Positions 31,097 through 40,700 of a stretch of DNA of 64,000 bases are shown here, one piece after another. Numbering within the stretch: position 1 is the first letter of the stretch; every line of letters starts with the position of its first letter. Source of the stretch: a virus; IMG/VR virus record IMGVR_UViG_3300036790_000034, positions 1-64,000 of that record; one strand, given 5' to 3'. The notes beneath the pieces are model-generated. The model did not search any database. It was not told where the DNA came from and saw only the letters and a list, made by a program, of their open reading frames with translations. Made by a program: the position numbers and the translations under genes.

Positions 31097-31809
31097 TGCC
31101 AACGAACGAGGAATATCTCCAACGCTGGGAAGACGCTGCCCCGACGCCAGTCGCAACTGACTTGACGCCGGAAGAGATTGCCAAGATGCAGGGGACGCGT
31201 AACAGCGACAAACCCTCTTGGCAGACGTACGACGAAGAGATGATGGGTGATGTTGAAGACGCCGTTCTCCTCGAAGCGATGGCAGAGTACGCCAGTCGCG
31301 GGCCCAGCGGGGCTGAAGCAACCACCCAGACAAAAGAAGAACTGGCTCGGTTGAAAGAAGCATCCGCAGAACAGGTCAAAGAATATCAGTGGCTTTCGCC
31401 GGAAGAGTACAAGGACGAGAAAGAACGCATCGGTCACATCATGCACTCTGTCGTTTTCTTGAACAAACTCCAGAAGGCCGGGGTGAATTGCTGGTATCGA
31501 AGTCACCCGCAAGCCGGAAAAATCACGCTCATCGTCCAGCGTGCTGCATTGCCGCCTGAAGTTGGATGCTGGTGCCAAGAAGGATTCGCACCTGAACTTT
31601 CAATCATGCGGTTTGATGACCACGGCATTCCCCTCGCGGAGAAGTATCGCGGGTGGAGAACGCCACTCTTACAGTTGATTCTCAAGGGAGTCATCAGTGA
31701 GAAAAAGGCCGACGAGATTTTCGGGAAGCCTAAGACGACTCCCGCGTTCCATCGGTACAACTCGACCCTACGGAGATTCCGTGATGCGGGTTCGAGGTTA
31801 GAAAACTAG
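31096..31809 (+). CDS. Hypothetical protein between two zinc-ribbon genes, 237 residues
   Basis: The ATG overlaps the upstream stop. The first 110 residues are acidic and helical; the second half is a compact region, ITLIVQRAALPPEVGCW then FDDHGIPLAEKYRGWR, that reads like a conserved enzyme-like or binding domain I cannot name. It is sandwiched between two paralogous zinc-ribbon genes, so the three may work together. Confidence 0.65.
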   Translation: MPTNEEYLQRWEDAAPTPVATDLTPEEIAKMQGTRNSDKPSWQTYDEEMMGDVEDAVLLEAMAEYASRGPSGAEATTQTKEELARLKEASAEQVKEYQWLSPEEYKDEKERIGHIMHSVVFLNKLQKAGVNCWYRSHPQAGKITLIVQRAALPPEVGCWCQEGFAPELSIMRFDDHGIPLAEKYRGWRTPLLQLILKGVISEKKADEIFGKPKTTPAFHRYNSTLRRFRDAGSRLEN

Positions 31810-31818
31810 GAGGAAGTT

Positions 31819-32511
31819 ATGAGCAAAGAAACTACGAAGCCGACGGGATTCCCCGAGGTTGACCCCACAGCGTCCGTTGAAGACCAGATTAAGCAGGCTG
31901 AACTCGCTGCGAAGCTGATGGAACTGGAAATCAAGCGTCAGGAACTCGAAGCCAAAGGGCTTGAGATTCAGGAACGCAAGTACCACATCCAAGACCTCAA
32001 AGCGAAGCTGGCCGACCGCGAAATCAGCGAGAAGCAGGCGAAGGAAGACCGTGAGCAGCAAGGTAAGACCATCGCCCAGCAGGAAGCAACCGACAAGTAT
32101 CGGTTCAGCGTTTGCACTCACCGCAAGGGTGGACTTGTTTCGCCCCGCGACCAGCGAGTGCTTTCGACGGGAGGCAACGCTAACCAGCGTGCAGTCCTGA
32201 AGCACCAGATGATTAACGGTGACATCTGGGTTCGCTGTCTCCGTTGCGGTAAGACTTGGGCACCCCCGGTCATGAACAACTTCTTCTTCGACGCAAAGGG
32301 CCGTAATGTGGCTCCGGTCGATGGGGAGTTCAACAAAGAGAAGTTCGAGAAGTCCGTCGCAGAGTACAAGGAAGCGACGATGTTCGAGACGAACAACTCG
32401 ATGTCCACTTCGGTCCAGTGTCGCTTCAGCACGGTCGATGCAGAGACGGGCAAAGTGATTGACGCGTCAGACCTCTACCGCGAGAATCTAGGCTCGACGA
32501 CTCTGCGATAA
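31819..32511 (+). CDS. Zinc-ribbon protein of the KHQM-NGD family, 230 residues
   Basis: CTAGGAGGAAGTT precedes the ATG. An N-terminal coiled coil (AAKLMELEIKRQELEAKG) is followed by CTHRKGG, VLKHQMINGDIWVRC and LRCGKTW, an acidic helix and FETNNSMSTSVQCRF. It shares the full core with the gene at 30584 and the zinc part with the early gene at 4876. A coiled coil attached to the ribbon is also seen in the early paralog. Confidence 0.7.
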   Translation: MSKETTKPTGFPEVDPTASVEDQIKQAELAAKLMELEIKRQELEAKGLEIQERKYHIQDLKAKLADREISEKQAKEDREQQGKTIAQQEATDKYRFSVCTHRKGGLVSPRDQRVLSTGGNANQRAVLKHQMINGDIWVRCLRCGKTWAPPVMNNFFFDAKGRNVAPVDGEFNKEKFEKSVAEYKEATMFETNNSMSTSVQCRFSTVDAETGKVIDASDLYRENLGSTTLR

Positions 32512-32526
32512 GTTGCAATTGCAAAT

Positions 32527-32573
32527 CTCATGGTCTAATTACCCATGAGCGGGGCGTGCTAGTAACACGCCCC
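32527..32573 (+). ncRNA. Twin-hairpin RNA motif, copy C
   Basis: Hairpin 1 CTCATGG-TCTAATTAC-CCATGAG; hairpin 2 GGGGCGTG-CTAGTAA-CACGCCCC. It lies between the zinc-ribbon gene and an HNH gene, 12 nt before the ribosome site of the latter. Confidence 0.72.
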
Positions 32574-32596
32574 AAACTCTTTTACTAGGAGAGAAC

Positions 32597-32983
32597 ATGA
32601 AACGTAAGACGTATTGTGTGCGAGGGCATCTTCGCACACCTGAAAATCTCATTCGCAACAATTGTAAGTTGTGTATGAAACAGTGGAACGTAGAACACCC
32701 GGAAGAACGCAAGAAAATCGCTCGTGAATATTCCCGACGATACAGAATGCGGAAACTTTACAACCTGACTGAAGAACAATATCAAGAATTGTTCCAGAAA
32801 CAAAGAGGGTTGTGTGTTCTCCCATCCTGCGGTGAACCCGCTACGGATATCGACCACTGTCACGTCCGCAGCAAGACGCGTGGGTTGATGTGCAATCGGC
32901 ACAACCTCGCCCTTGGATTATTCGGTAACAGCCCGATTCTGCTTCGTGAAGCCGCTGTATATCTGGAGACTTTCAATGGGTAA
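32597..32983 (+). CDS. HNH endonuclease VII-like, 128 residues
   Basis: An N-terminal CVRGH...CKLC zinc pair is followed by GLCVLPSCGEPATDIDHCHVRSK, RGLMCNRHNLALG and the closing helix. The core has DHCH in place of DHDH and RH in place of CN's Cys, which are family variants. CTAGGAGAGAAC precedes the ATG; the next gene starts within its last codons (ATGGGTAA). Confidence 0.87.
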   Translation: MKRKTYCVRGHLRTPENLIRNNCKLCMKQWNVEHPEERKKIAREYSRRYRMRKLYNLTEEQYQELFQKQRGLCVLPSCGEPATDIDHCHVRSKTRGLMCNRHNLALGLFGNSPILLREAAVYLETFNG

Positions 32984-34043
32984 CAGTTCCTTTACGCTCC
33001 AAAATCTGGTTGACATCGCACGAGCGATGGGTGACCTCGCACCAACACTGCCCACGGGTGGTTCGTACGAAACTATTGCTCTGTCTGCCATCAATGACGC
33101 GATGACCGCGATGTTGGCAGGCAGTTCAAAAGGTTCGCAGTTCAACTTCAAGTTCAACCGCATTGACATTCCGCCATTTTTCATCAACTCATATCAGCAG
33201 GACTATGCGTCCTCTGTTGTGAATCTGGGCTGGCTGGAAAGTTGCGGTGCGTACAACACGAGTTCAACGCAGCAACCAAAGCCGTATCGAGTCATCGAAG
33301 TCAAGCGTGACGTGCTCATCACGAACGCTCAGACTGGCAACCTCGCGAAAATTGCTTGGATGCAAAACGACACTCTCCAGTACGGCGTGTGGGGACAGGT
33401 AGCAACGGTCTCTCTCACAGGTCTCTCAAATCCCGGCCCCGGCGTCAAGTACACGGACCCGACAGGTCTGACTGCACTTCCGGCCAATCCTGTGACACAA
33501 GTCAAGGATGCGTTCGGCAACCTCTGGATTGTCACGGTCTATGGGACGTGCGGCAACACAAATCCTTTCATCACCAATCTCAATCCTGTCTTCCCGTCAC
33601 TCGCGAATCCGACGCAAGTCGCGACGACCGCGACCGACGGCGGCGTCACATGGACCGCAGTCAACCCCAAGGGGCAAGGCTTCCGGCTCAACCCGATGCC
33701 AACCCAGACCGGACCAGTGTGGCAGGTTGCACCTGTGGGCCAAGCCCGCATTGCACAGTTCACTACGCTTGACCAGTTCCTTGAACCAGTCCCCGACGAC
33801 TACTTCTCGTATCTCAAGACTGGTTTCTTCGCACAGTGCTATCGCTTCCATCCCGACCCAAAACAACGAGGGAAGTTTCAGACAGAGTTCACTCTGTGGA
33901 TGCAGGCACTCGACAACGCAGTTCGTCAAGGTTCTCGTGAAGAGGACGATTGGAGTTTCGTGCCATCATCGAATGTGCTCGATACAGGTTGGGCCTTTAA
34001 TCCAGTAAATCCCGCGATGCCCTATGGTCCTTGGGCCGGTTAG
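32976..34043 (+). CDS. Probable head-tail connector / tail protein, 355 residues
   Basis: The start at 32976 overlaps the HNH stop. The helical N-terminus (LQNLVDIARAMGDLAPTLP) and C-terminal half (DYFSYLKTGFFAQCYRFHP...FTLWMQALDNAVRQGSREED) resemble tail tubular or adaptor proteins of podoviruses. A beta insertion in the middle (about residues 130-235) contains TDGGVTWTAVNP. Position after the capsid genes supports a connector role. Confidence 0.55.
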   Translation: MGNSSFTLQNLVDIARAMGDLAPTLPTGGSYETIALSAINDAMTAMLAGSSKGSQFNFKFNRIDIPPFFINSYQQDYASSVVNLGWLESCGAYNTSSTQQPKPYRVIEVKRDVLITNAQTGNLAKIAWMQNDTLQYGVWGQVATVSLTGLSNPGPGVKYTDPTGLTALPANPVTQVKDAFGNLWIVTVYGTCGNTNPFITNLNPVFPSLANPTQVATTATDGGVTWTAVNPKGQGFRLNPMPTQTGPVWQVAPVGQARIAQFTTLDQFLEPVPDDYFSYLKTGFFAQCYRFHPDPKQRGKFQTEFTLWMQALDNAVRQGSREEDDWSFVPSSNVLDTGWAFNPVNPAMPYGPWAG

Positions 34044-34097
34044 AATAAACAACTTACGGGGATTATCGAAAATAATTGAGGCGAATAGAAATAGAAC

Positions 34098-34126
34098 TTG
34101 CTACGGGGTGGATTCTGTGTTATGAT
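34098..34126 (+). promoter_or_regulatory. Promoter before HNH cassette
   Basis: TTGCTA, 17 nt, TATGAT with TGT just before the -10. It lies inside the late operon immediately before an HNH gene. A 19-nt sequence at 34042-34060 recurs upstream of another HNH gene with its own promoter (42124-42142). Confidence 0.65.
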
Positions 34127-34143
34127 GAGGGTTAGGAGGAACT

Positions 34144-34581
34144 ATGCCTTCAGAAGTAACACAATTCAAATCGGGTTCGGCTCACCATTTTGGTCAAAGG
34201 GACCGCTGTTCTAGTGGTCATCTATACCTTGAGGGTTCGTTCAAAATTGTTGATAAGGACGGGTACTCATACCGACATTGTCGAGTGTGTAGTCGTCTCG
34301 CGACAAAACGTGCTCATCAGATGAGGTACTACGGTATCACACAAGAACAGCGGGACGATATTTTCGTCAAGCAAGGCTCTTGTTGTGCTATCTGTAAGTC
34401 GAAGTATCACGGCGGACGAGGTTGGCATACCGACCACGACCACGTAACGAAGAAGGTGCGGGGCATTCTTTGCCATCCGTGCAATCTCGCATTGGGGAAC
34501 GTTAAGGACAATGTAGAGATTCTACAGGCACTCATCGAGTACCTGCGTGGAACAGAGGGCCGTGAACAACGGGCCACGTAA
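34144..34581 (+). CDS. HNH endonuclease VII-like, 145 residues
   Basis: An N-terminal CSSGH...CRVC pair is followed by GSCCAICKSKYHGGRGWHTDHDH, RGILCHPCNLALG and the DNVEILQALIEYL helix. TAGGAGGAACT precedes the ATG. It is nearly the same in layout as the gene at 35027, so recent duplication or repeated invasion is likely. Own promoter upstream. Confidence 0.92.
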   Translation: MPSEVTQFKSGSAHHFGQRDRCSSGHLYLEGSFKIVDKDGYSYRHCRVCSRLATKRAHQMRYYGITQEQRDDIFVKQGSCCAICKSKYHGGRGWHTDHDHVTKKVRGILCHPCNLALGNVKDNVEILQALIEYLRGTEGREQRAT

Positions 34582-34605
34582 TATGGATGCTCTGTCGGAT
34601 AAGCC

Positions 34606-35022
34606 ATGTTGAATTTCTTTCGTAAAACCGCCCTATGGATTGTCGCTATCCCGATGCTTTGTTTTTTCCTCGGTGCCGCGTCGAATCAAGCCGTCCTTGT
34701 TGCTAATCATGACAAATTTCCCGTCATGTGGAATGACGCCAAGGTCAACCTCTACCGACTCGAAGCGACCAAAGCCGCCGAAGCTGGAAATGAAGATGCC
34801 GAAATTGCTCTCGCCCTCTTGGAGCATGGCTACCTCGACGATACACATTGTTTGATGACAAAAGAGACGCATCTCAATTTTCTCGCAGACTGGATTGACT
34901 TGAAGTCCGCGACATACAGCCTCGGAGACCTCCTACTTGAATTAGGTGAGCGAGGAATGGGATACTCCTCGGTCGCATGGGTGGTTGTTGTCCTCGGAGG
35001 ACTCCGCAAGAAAGAAGAATAA
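34606..35022 (+). CDS. Membrane protein, 138 residues
   Basis: Residues 8-30 are a hydrophobic segment (LWIVAIPMLCFFLGAASN), followed by QAVLVANHDKFPVMWN, a small acidic helical domain, and a second hydrophobic helix near the C-terminus (SSVAWVVVVLGGL). It lies between two HNH genes. Function unknown. Confidence 0.6.
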   Translation: MLNFFRKTALWIVAIPMLCFFLGAASNQAVLVANHDKFPVMWNDAKVNLYRLEATKAAEAGNEDAEIALALLEHGYLDDTHCLMTKETHLNFLADWIDLKSATYSLGDLLLELGERGMGYSSVAWVVVVLGGLRKKEE

Positions 35023-35026
35023 AGAC

Positions 35027-35404
35027 ATGGCATTGGCAACTTGTAGAAACGGACATTATCGTACTTCCTCGAATTCCAGAACCCGCTCGAATGGTGATGT
35101 TCGTTGTCTACAATGCGAACGTGAGAACAAACGTTTTCATAGATACGGCTTATCCGGCAAAGAATGGGAGGAGTTGTTTGATTCGCAAGGTCGATGTTGT
35201 GCTGTTTGTAAACGCACAGAAACTAAGGGTTGGGATTGGCATACCGACCACAGTCATACAACCAGCATAGTTCGTGGCATCTTGTGTGATGGATGTAATC
35301 GTGCTCTTGGAGCCGTCGATGATAATATCGACATTCTGCTGGCTCTTGTTGAATATCTTAAACGGAGTTCTTATGGCGTTGGCAACGTATACGATTGCAA
35401 ATAG
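35027..35404 (+). CDS. HNH endonuclease VII-like, 125 residues
   Basis: CRNGH...CLQC pair, then GRCCAVCKRTETKGWDWHTDHSH, RGILCDGCNRALG and the closing helix DDNIDILLALVEYL. The ATG lies 4 nt after the upstream stop with a weak ribosome site, so it is probably coupled. The next virion gene starts 32 nt before its end. Confidence 0.9.
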   Translation: MALATCRNGHYRTSSNSRTRSNGDVRCLQCERENKRFHRYGLSGKEWEELFDSQGRCCAVCKRTETKGWDWHTDHSHTTSIVRGILCDGCNRALGAVDDNIDILLALVEYLKRSSYGVGNVYDCK

Positions 35405-36317
35405 TATTGAGTGGGCAAAGAAGTTTGCATTTGCACGCGGAATGGTTTTGGGAAATTCGTTGGAGCCTGCTCTTACGAGTGCGTATTTGGTTACTCAAAC
35501 GATACTCAGCCCCCCTTTCGAGTGGTGGTGGAACAATGAGGAGTTGGTGTTCACTTGCAATCCGACACCGAACTCCGCGACGAGCACTGCAATCAGCATC
35601 TCTGCGGGTATCGTCACTGTGACAGCGGCGAACACCTTCGCTGTCGGCAATCTCTTGATGCCCTCGCTCATCGCGGGCGGCTCAATCGCACTCAACGGTC
35701 AAATCATCGAAGTGCTGACTGCGACAGGCTCCAGCTTCACGGCCGAAATCAATCTGCCGAATTCGACAGATACTGTCGGCACCTTTACGAACCTGACCAC
35801 TCAGGATTACACGATTCCGACGCCGGAATTTTCGCACATCGAACACGCAAGTGTCCTCGACCTAGATGCGACGGGCAATCCGATTAAGTGGTACGAACTC
35901 ACGGTCAAGAACATGCTGAGTCTCGAAACCTCAAAAGGCCGTCCTGAGTTCATCTCTCCGCACACGGAAGATGGAGCAGGAAACACGACCTTCCGCGTCT
36001 CGGCAGCACCTTCCAAGAAATTCCCTGTCTCTGTTCACATTCAGAAAGTCGCACCACTTTACACGAGCATTAACCAAGTGTGGGCCGTGCCGGATTTCAT
36101 GATGAACATTTACAATTGGGGATTCCTATCCTTGATGTGGCAGTTCGCTGATGATCCGCGTGCTGCATTCGCCAATAACCAGTTCAAGGCGGCTCTGCTC
36201 GGTCGGGCCGAAGGTTTGACAGAGGAACAGAAGAACATCTTCCTCAACAATTGGCAGGACTTGCAAATGGGCTTCATGGCAAAGATGCAGCAAGGCATAG
36301 CAGCACGAGGCCAGTAG
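35373..36317 (+). CDS. Virion structural protein (connector/tail), 314 residues
   Basis: GGAGTTCTT before the ATG at 35373 sets the start inside the HNH gene. An N-terminal helical domain (AKKFAFARGMVLGNSLEPAL) and a C-terminal helical domain (PDFMMNIYNWGFLSLMWQFADDPRA...) flank a beta insertion. The final part resembles podovirus connector or portal-adaptor proteins. Role inferred from composition and position. Confidence 0.55.
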   Translation: MALATYTIANSIEWAKKFAFARGMVLGNSLEPALTSAYLVTQTILSPPFEWWWNNEELVFTCNPTPNSATSTAISISAGIVTVTAANTFAVGNLLMPSLIAGGSIALNGQIIEVLTATGSSFTAEINLPNSTDTVGTFTNLTTQDYTIPTPEFSHIEHASVLDLDATGNPIKWYELTVKNMLSLETSKGRPEFISPHTEDGAGNTTFRVSAAPSKKFPVSVHIQKVAPLYTSINQVWAVPDFMMNIYNWGFLSLMWQFADDPRAAFANNQFKAALLGRAEGLTEEQKNIFLNNWQDLQMGFMAKMQQGIAARGQ

Positions 36318-36326
36318 GAGTTTTGG

Positions 36327-36620
36327 ATGTCCGCACCCACTAAGCAGTCAGTCACCTTCAATTTTCAAGACCCTGCTGGACGCCCTCTTGCTTTAGGGTC
36401 AGTGACTTTTCGTCTTCAAGTAGATATTTCAACTTTTTCTGATAGCGGACCCCAGATATCTGCTGGGCGGCTGGTGACGGCCTCTCTTGATTCAAGCGGT
36501 TCTTGCACTGTCCTGCTCTGGCCCAATAATCTTCTTGCCCCTGCCTCGATTTATTTCGTGGTGGCGTATACCGCTCAAGGGCAACCCGCGTGGCGGGGAG
36601 AATTGACCGTCACTGAATAG
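36327..36620 (+). CDS. Small beta protein sharing the fibre N-terminal domain, 97 residues
   Basis: TAGGAGTTTTGG precedes the ATG. The whole protein is one domain, FNFQDPAGRPLALGSVTFRLQ...YTAQGQPAWRGELTV, that is also the N-terminus of the next gene (FQDSEGNILTNGQLKFRLS...YTFAGQPAWGP). It may be a separate copy of a virion-anchor domain. Confidence 0.6.
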   Translation: MSAPTKQSVTFNFQDPAGRPLALGSVTFRLQVDISTFSDSGPQISAGRLVTASLDSSGSCTVLLWPNNLLAPASIYFVVAYTAQGQPAWRGELTVTE

Positions 36621-36626
36621 AGGTTT

Positions 36627-37787
36627 ATGCCTTCCAAAGTACAACTTATCGGTGGTGCCTTTCAGGATAGCGAAGGCAACATTCTCACTAACGGCCAGCT
36701 TAAATTTCGACTCTCCCAAGACGCTTCGGTGTCCGGGGTAGGAAATATATGTTCCGGGGTAGAGGTTATCATCCAGCTTGACGCAGATGGCAACGTGGTC
36801 AGTTCTCCGGCCCAATACCTTTGGGGGAATGACAGCCTTCTCCCTATTAACACTTACTATCGTGTGACGGGATATACCTTCGCTGGCCAGCCCGCGTGGG
36901 GGCCGAATAATCAACAAGTCGAGGGTTCGGGGACTTTTGATCTCGGAACGTGGGTGCCTAACAGTGTGATTAGCTGGCTGCCTGTCGTAAACCAGCCTCT
37001 CGTGCTGAAGAATAACGGCGTGCTGAATAGCAGCCAAGCACTTCTCAATTTGGAATCCTCTGACTCCAGCGTGACTATTACCGACGAGGGTGGAGGAAAT
37101 ATCAATCTTCAAGCGGGTGGTGGAACATTCCAAAACACCATCGGCAGTACGGCGGCTGGGGTAGTGGGTAATTCTTTCAGTCAAGGTTCCAACATCGGCA
37201 TGGCTCTTACCCCCATCGGAAATTCTGCACTAGGGATCAGTAGTGGCCCGTCCGCAACCGAGGGCTGCTTCGTCCCGCTACAGGGCTCTTCCAGCGATCA
37301 AGTAGGAGCGTTGATTGATGTGACTTTCAATATCTCATTGGGGATTTTGAAAGACTGGTTTTGCAAAGTCACCTTAGTGGGTACAACGTCTTCTCGATAT
37401 TGGATGGGAATTTCGGATACCACATCATCGAATGTCGGCAACGTATTATTTTCTGATACACCCGCCGCGAACTTCGTTGGATTCTTGTGGTCCAGTAGCG
37501 TCGGGGGTGGGGGAAACTACAACGCTGTCTGCCAGACAGATGCAACTCATCAAACGCTGGTAGACACCGGAGTATCCCTTGGCGTTGGGGATAAATTGGA
37601 ATTCAAATCATCTGGTAGCTCCGTGTTGTTCTACATCAACGGCTCCCTCGTTGCGACGATTAGCACCAATGTTCCTTCGACATCTCTAGGACTATCTTCT
37701 GTGCTTACCAACGACTGCGATGGAAATGTTGAGGCGTCAAACTACCAGATGAACTGGTATTACGTCTACGCTATCCTGAATTATTAA
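36627..37787 (+). CDS. Tail fibre / receptor-binding protein with lectin-like domain, 386 residues
   Basis: Residues 1-110 are the anchor domain shared with the preceding small protein. A short linker (SSQALLNLESSDSSVTIT) follows. Residues about 180-385 form a beta-rich concanavalin A/LamG-like domain with GVGDKLEFKSSGSSVLFYIN and GSLVATISTNVP strands. This layout fits a fibre that binds host glycans. Base use is slightly more AT-rich than in neighbouring head genes, as common for exchanged fibre genes. Confidence 0.65.
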   Translation: MPSKVQLIGGAFQDSEGNILTNGQLKFRLSQDASVSGVGNICSGVEVIIQLDADGNVVSSPAQYLWGNDSLLPINTYYRVTGYTFAGQPAWGPNNQQVEGSGTFDLGTWVPNSVISWLPVVNQPLVLKNNGVLNSSQALLNLESSDSSVTITDEGGGNINLQAGGGTFQNTIGSTAAGVVGNSFSQGSNIGMALTPIGNSALGISSGPSATEGCFVPLQGSSSDQVGALIDVTFNISLGILKDWFCKVTLVGTTSSRYWMGISDTTSSNVGNVLFSDTPAANFVGFLWSSSVGGGGNYNAVCQTDATHQTLVDTGVSLGVGDKLEFKSSGSSVLFYINGSLVATISTNVPSTSLGLSSVLTNDCDGNVEASNYQMNWYYVYAILNY

Positions 37788-37799
37788 CGAAAGGCCACT

Positions 37800-40700
37800 A
37801 TGAGTCAGCTTGCAGCGAACGGCGGACAGCCGCAAAAAGCACCGAAGTACGCTCCAATCTATCAGGGACGTTTCTTCAACGGCATCAACACAAATCGTTC
37901 CCCGTTGCGTGCAGCCAGTGCAAGCCACATCGCTGAGAAGTTCTACTCGGATAACTCCGGCGATGCGATGATTGCAGGGTCTAACATCGAAGTTACTAAC
38001 CGTCTGACTCTCGGTCGGCGTCCCGGTAACCCGATTTTCGATTTGGCCCATCAGTACAATGACCCGGATGCGTTCGATGAATTCCGCGTCAATAAAGCAC
38101 AGAGCGATGTGTTCGGTACGACTATCGAACAGATTTTTACGATGATTGACGAAACGGGTTCGGGGAATTTCCTCTACTCTTTCGACGCATCGAGTGGCAA
38201 ACGTGGCGGTGATTCAGCTTACAAATATGGACTGAAATTCCAGAAAGCCTCTGGAGCCGGACAAACGTTCATGCAGGAAGTGGGCAACTCGCTCTATCTC
38301 GCGAACGGCGTCCAGAACAAGAAGTGGTTGACCAGTCTCTTCGTTCGTAATTCCGCAGGAAACAATCAGTTCCTCCAAGGTTCTGACGGTCTCGCTGGGA
38401 CGTATCCTTTTGGCACTTATCTTATCGACCCTGCCACGGGGAATATCCAGCAATTCATCGGCATTAGCATCGGCAACGTCACCAACGTCAACGTCTCGAA
38501 CAACATCTTGACGTTGACCATCACTGTCACGGACGACACTCGCGACTACCCAATCGGAACATCCTTCCAGTTGTGGGGTATGACAAGTAATCCGTGGCTC
38601 AATGGTGCGACCATCACGCTGACCTCGGAGTATGACCATACGCTTTTCGGTCGAACATTCGTCGGAACAACGACGCACGCGAATACGAACACGCCGGAGT
38701 CCGGTCAAGCGTTCGTCATTCAGACAGGCACTCAAGGCGGCGGCAGCACGATTTACGTCGCTGAGACGGGCAACAGTGTTCCGACATGGGGCACGACTCT
38801 CCCCGCTATCTCGAATGACTTCCAAGGAAGTTTGACCGAAGATGGCAACACCATCTGGCTCAATCGTGGCGTTAACTACCCGAATGAGTCTCCTGTCCAG
38901 CAGCCTAGCGTCATGAATTGGGGAATTAAAGCCCCGAAGACGGCTCCAGCTTTCACATCTTCAGGTGCAGCGGTCTCGTGGCAGACCAACACGTATTATT
39001 CTCCGGTCTCAGTCTTCATTGACCCTACGTTCGGAAACCTCTGGCAGATTACAACGCCGGGAACGACGGGGTCCGCACAACCGACATGGCCCGCGTCACC
39101 CGTGCATCAGCAGAAGGTCATCATCACTGGCCTCTATGCCGATGGCACGAACATCTTCGTTAAGACGGACACACAGTCCCCAGCTCTTGTAGCGGGCGAC
39201 ACGGTCGTCTTCCAGAACATGTGTACCTTCGCCAACGGTCAAGGTTCATTCCCTGACCTCGAAGGCGTATCCGTGACGGTGTCCGCGACTGGTCTCACCA
39301 CGACGGCCTTCCAAGCACCTTACACTGCGAACGTCATCGGCTCCGGCTCACCTATCGCGGAGTACGGACAAGCAATTAAGACCGCCGGAACGAACCCTCC
39401 GACTACAGTGTCGGAATCAGGTCACGGTGGAACTGCGGTGTGGACGAGCATTCAGTTGGCTGCATCACTGACATGGCAGGCTCACACGCACTACAACGTC
39501 GGAGACTTCATCGTCTCTCCGACCAAGTTCTTGTTCCAGCTTGGCCGCAAGACACAACCTTTCATCAACACAGCACTCGGGCTGCATATCAATATGAACT
39601 CTCTGAACGAGCCACAATCTCTTCAGAACAGTGCGTATCAAGGTGCGTTCCCGTATTTCAACTCTGGTGACCCAGCTATCAGCGGACTCCCTAATTGGCA
39701 AGCTGAGTCAGGCTTCTACACCAATCAGAATTTGTCATCCGTCTGGTTACAGCGTACTCAACCGCCGGGGAGTGGAAGTTCAAGCACTCCATATGGTGAG
39801 AACGCTGTCAACGGTGCTGGAGAAGTTGGTGCGAACTCATCACTGGCCGCAGTGTCTTCAAGCTGGGTCGGCGTCATCAAGTGCTATGTCTTTATTCCTC
39901 GACCGGGAACGTACACCTTCACTTGTCAACACAACGATGGTGCGATTTTCTGTTTCGATTCACAAGGTATTGACACAGGCACCGTTGCTCCGGGTGCGTT
40001 CAAAGCATCTGGTGGAACGGACAACGTATCCCAAACAATCTCTCCCGGCTTCGGCTTCGGTCGTCCCGGTGGGGTTGACCTCTGTGGCACGAACACCAGT
40101 GACCGCACAGGTCCGGGTCCATTCGCACAATCGGCAACAAAACCCGCAGACTCCGCGACGTGGAACTTCCCGCAAGCGGGAAATTATGCGTTGGAAATTG
40201 ACTACGCAAAGTGGTATCACTCCGGTGGTTACATGGTCTTTATGTGCCCCGGCTCAGGTGGTGCCCCGGCCCAGACTCTCGCAGTAGGACGCGATGAGTC
40301 AGGTACGTCCGCTCCGTCGTGGCCCGCGTTCACCAAAACAGGTGCAGGGTTCGACACAACGAATGAAGTAATCATTTGGGGTGGAAACGTAGTTGAGGTC
40401 TCGACTGCTGGACAGCAGTACCTTTGGAACAACGTCGGACCCAAGAGTGACTTCGTGTGGGTCGCGGGGAAGAATTACACCCTCCCCGGAACAGTCATCA
40501 TCGACACGAACAGCAATCAGCAAGGTGCCTACGAAACAGGCATCACCGGGACGGTTCAACCGACGTGGTCAAACACGACGGTCGGTTCGATTCTCGCAGA
40601 CCCTAACCCACCGCTTCAGTGGATTAACGAAGGGTCGGTGCCCAATTCCTCGACGCAAGGCAACACCATCACGGCGTTGTCTCAACAGGGTTGGCTCTAC

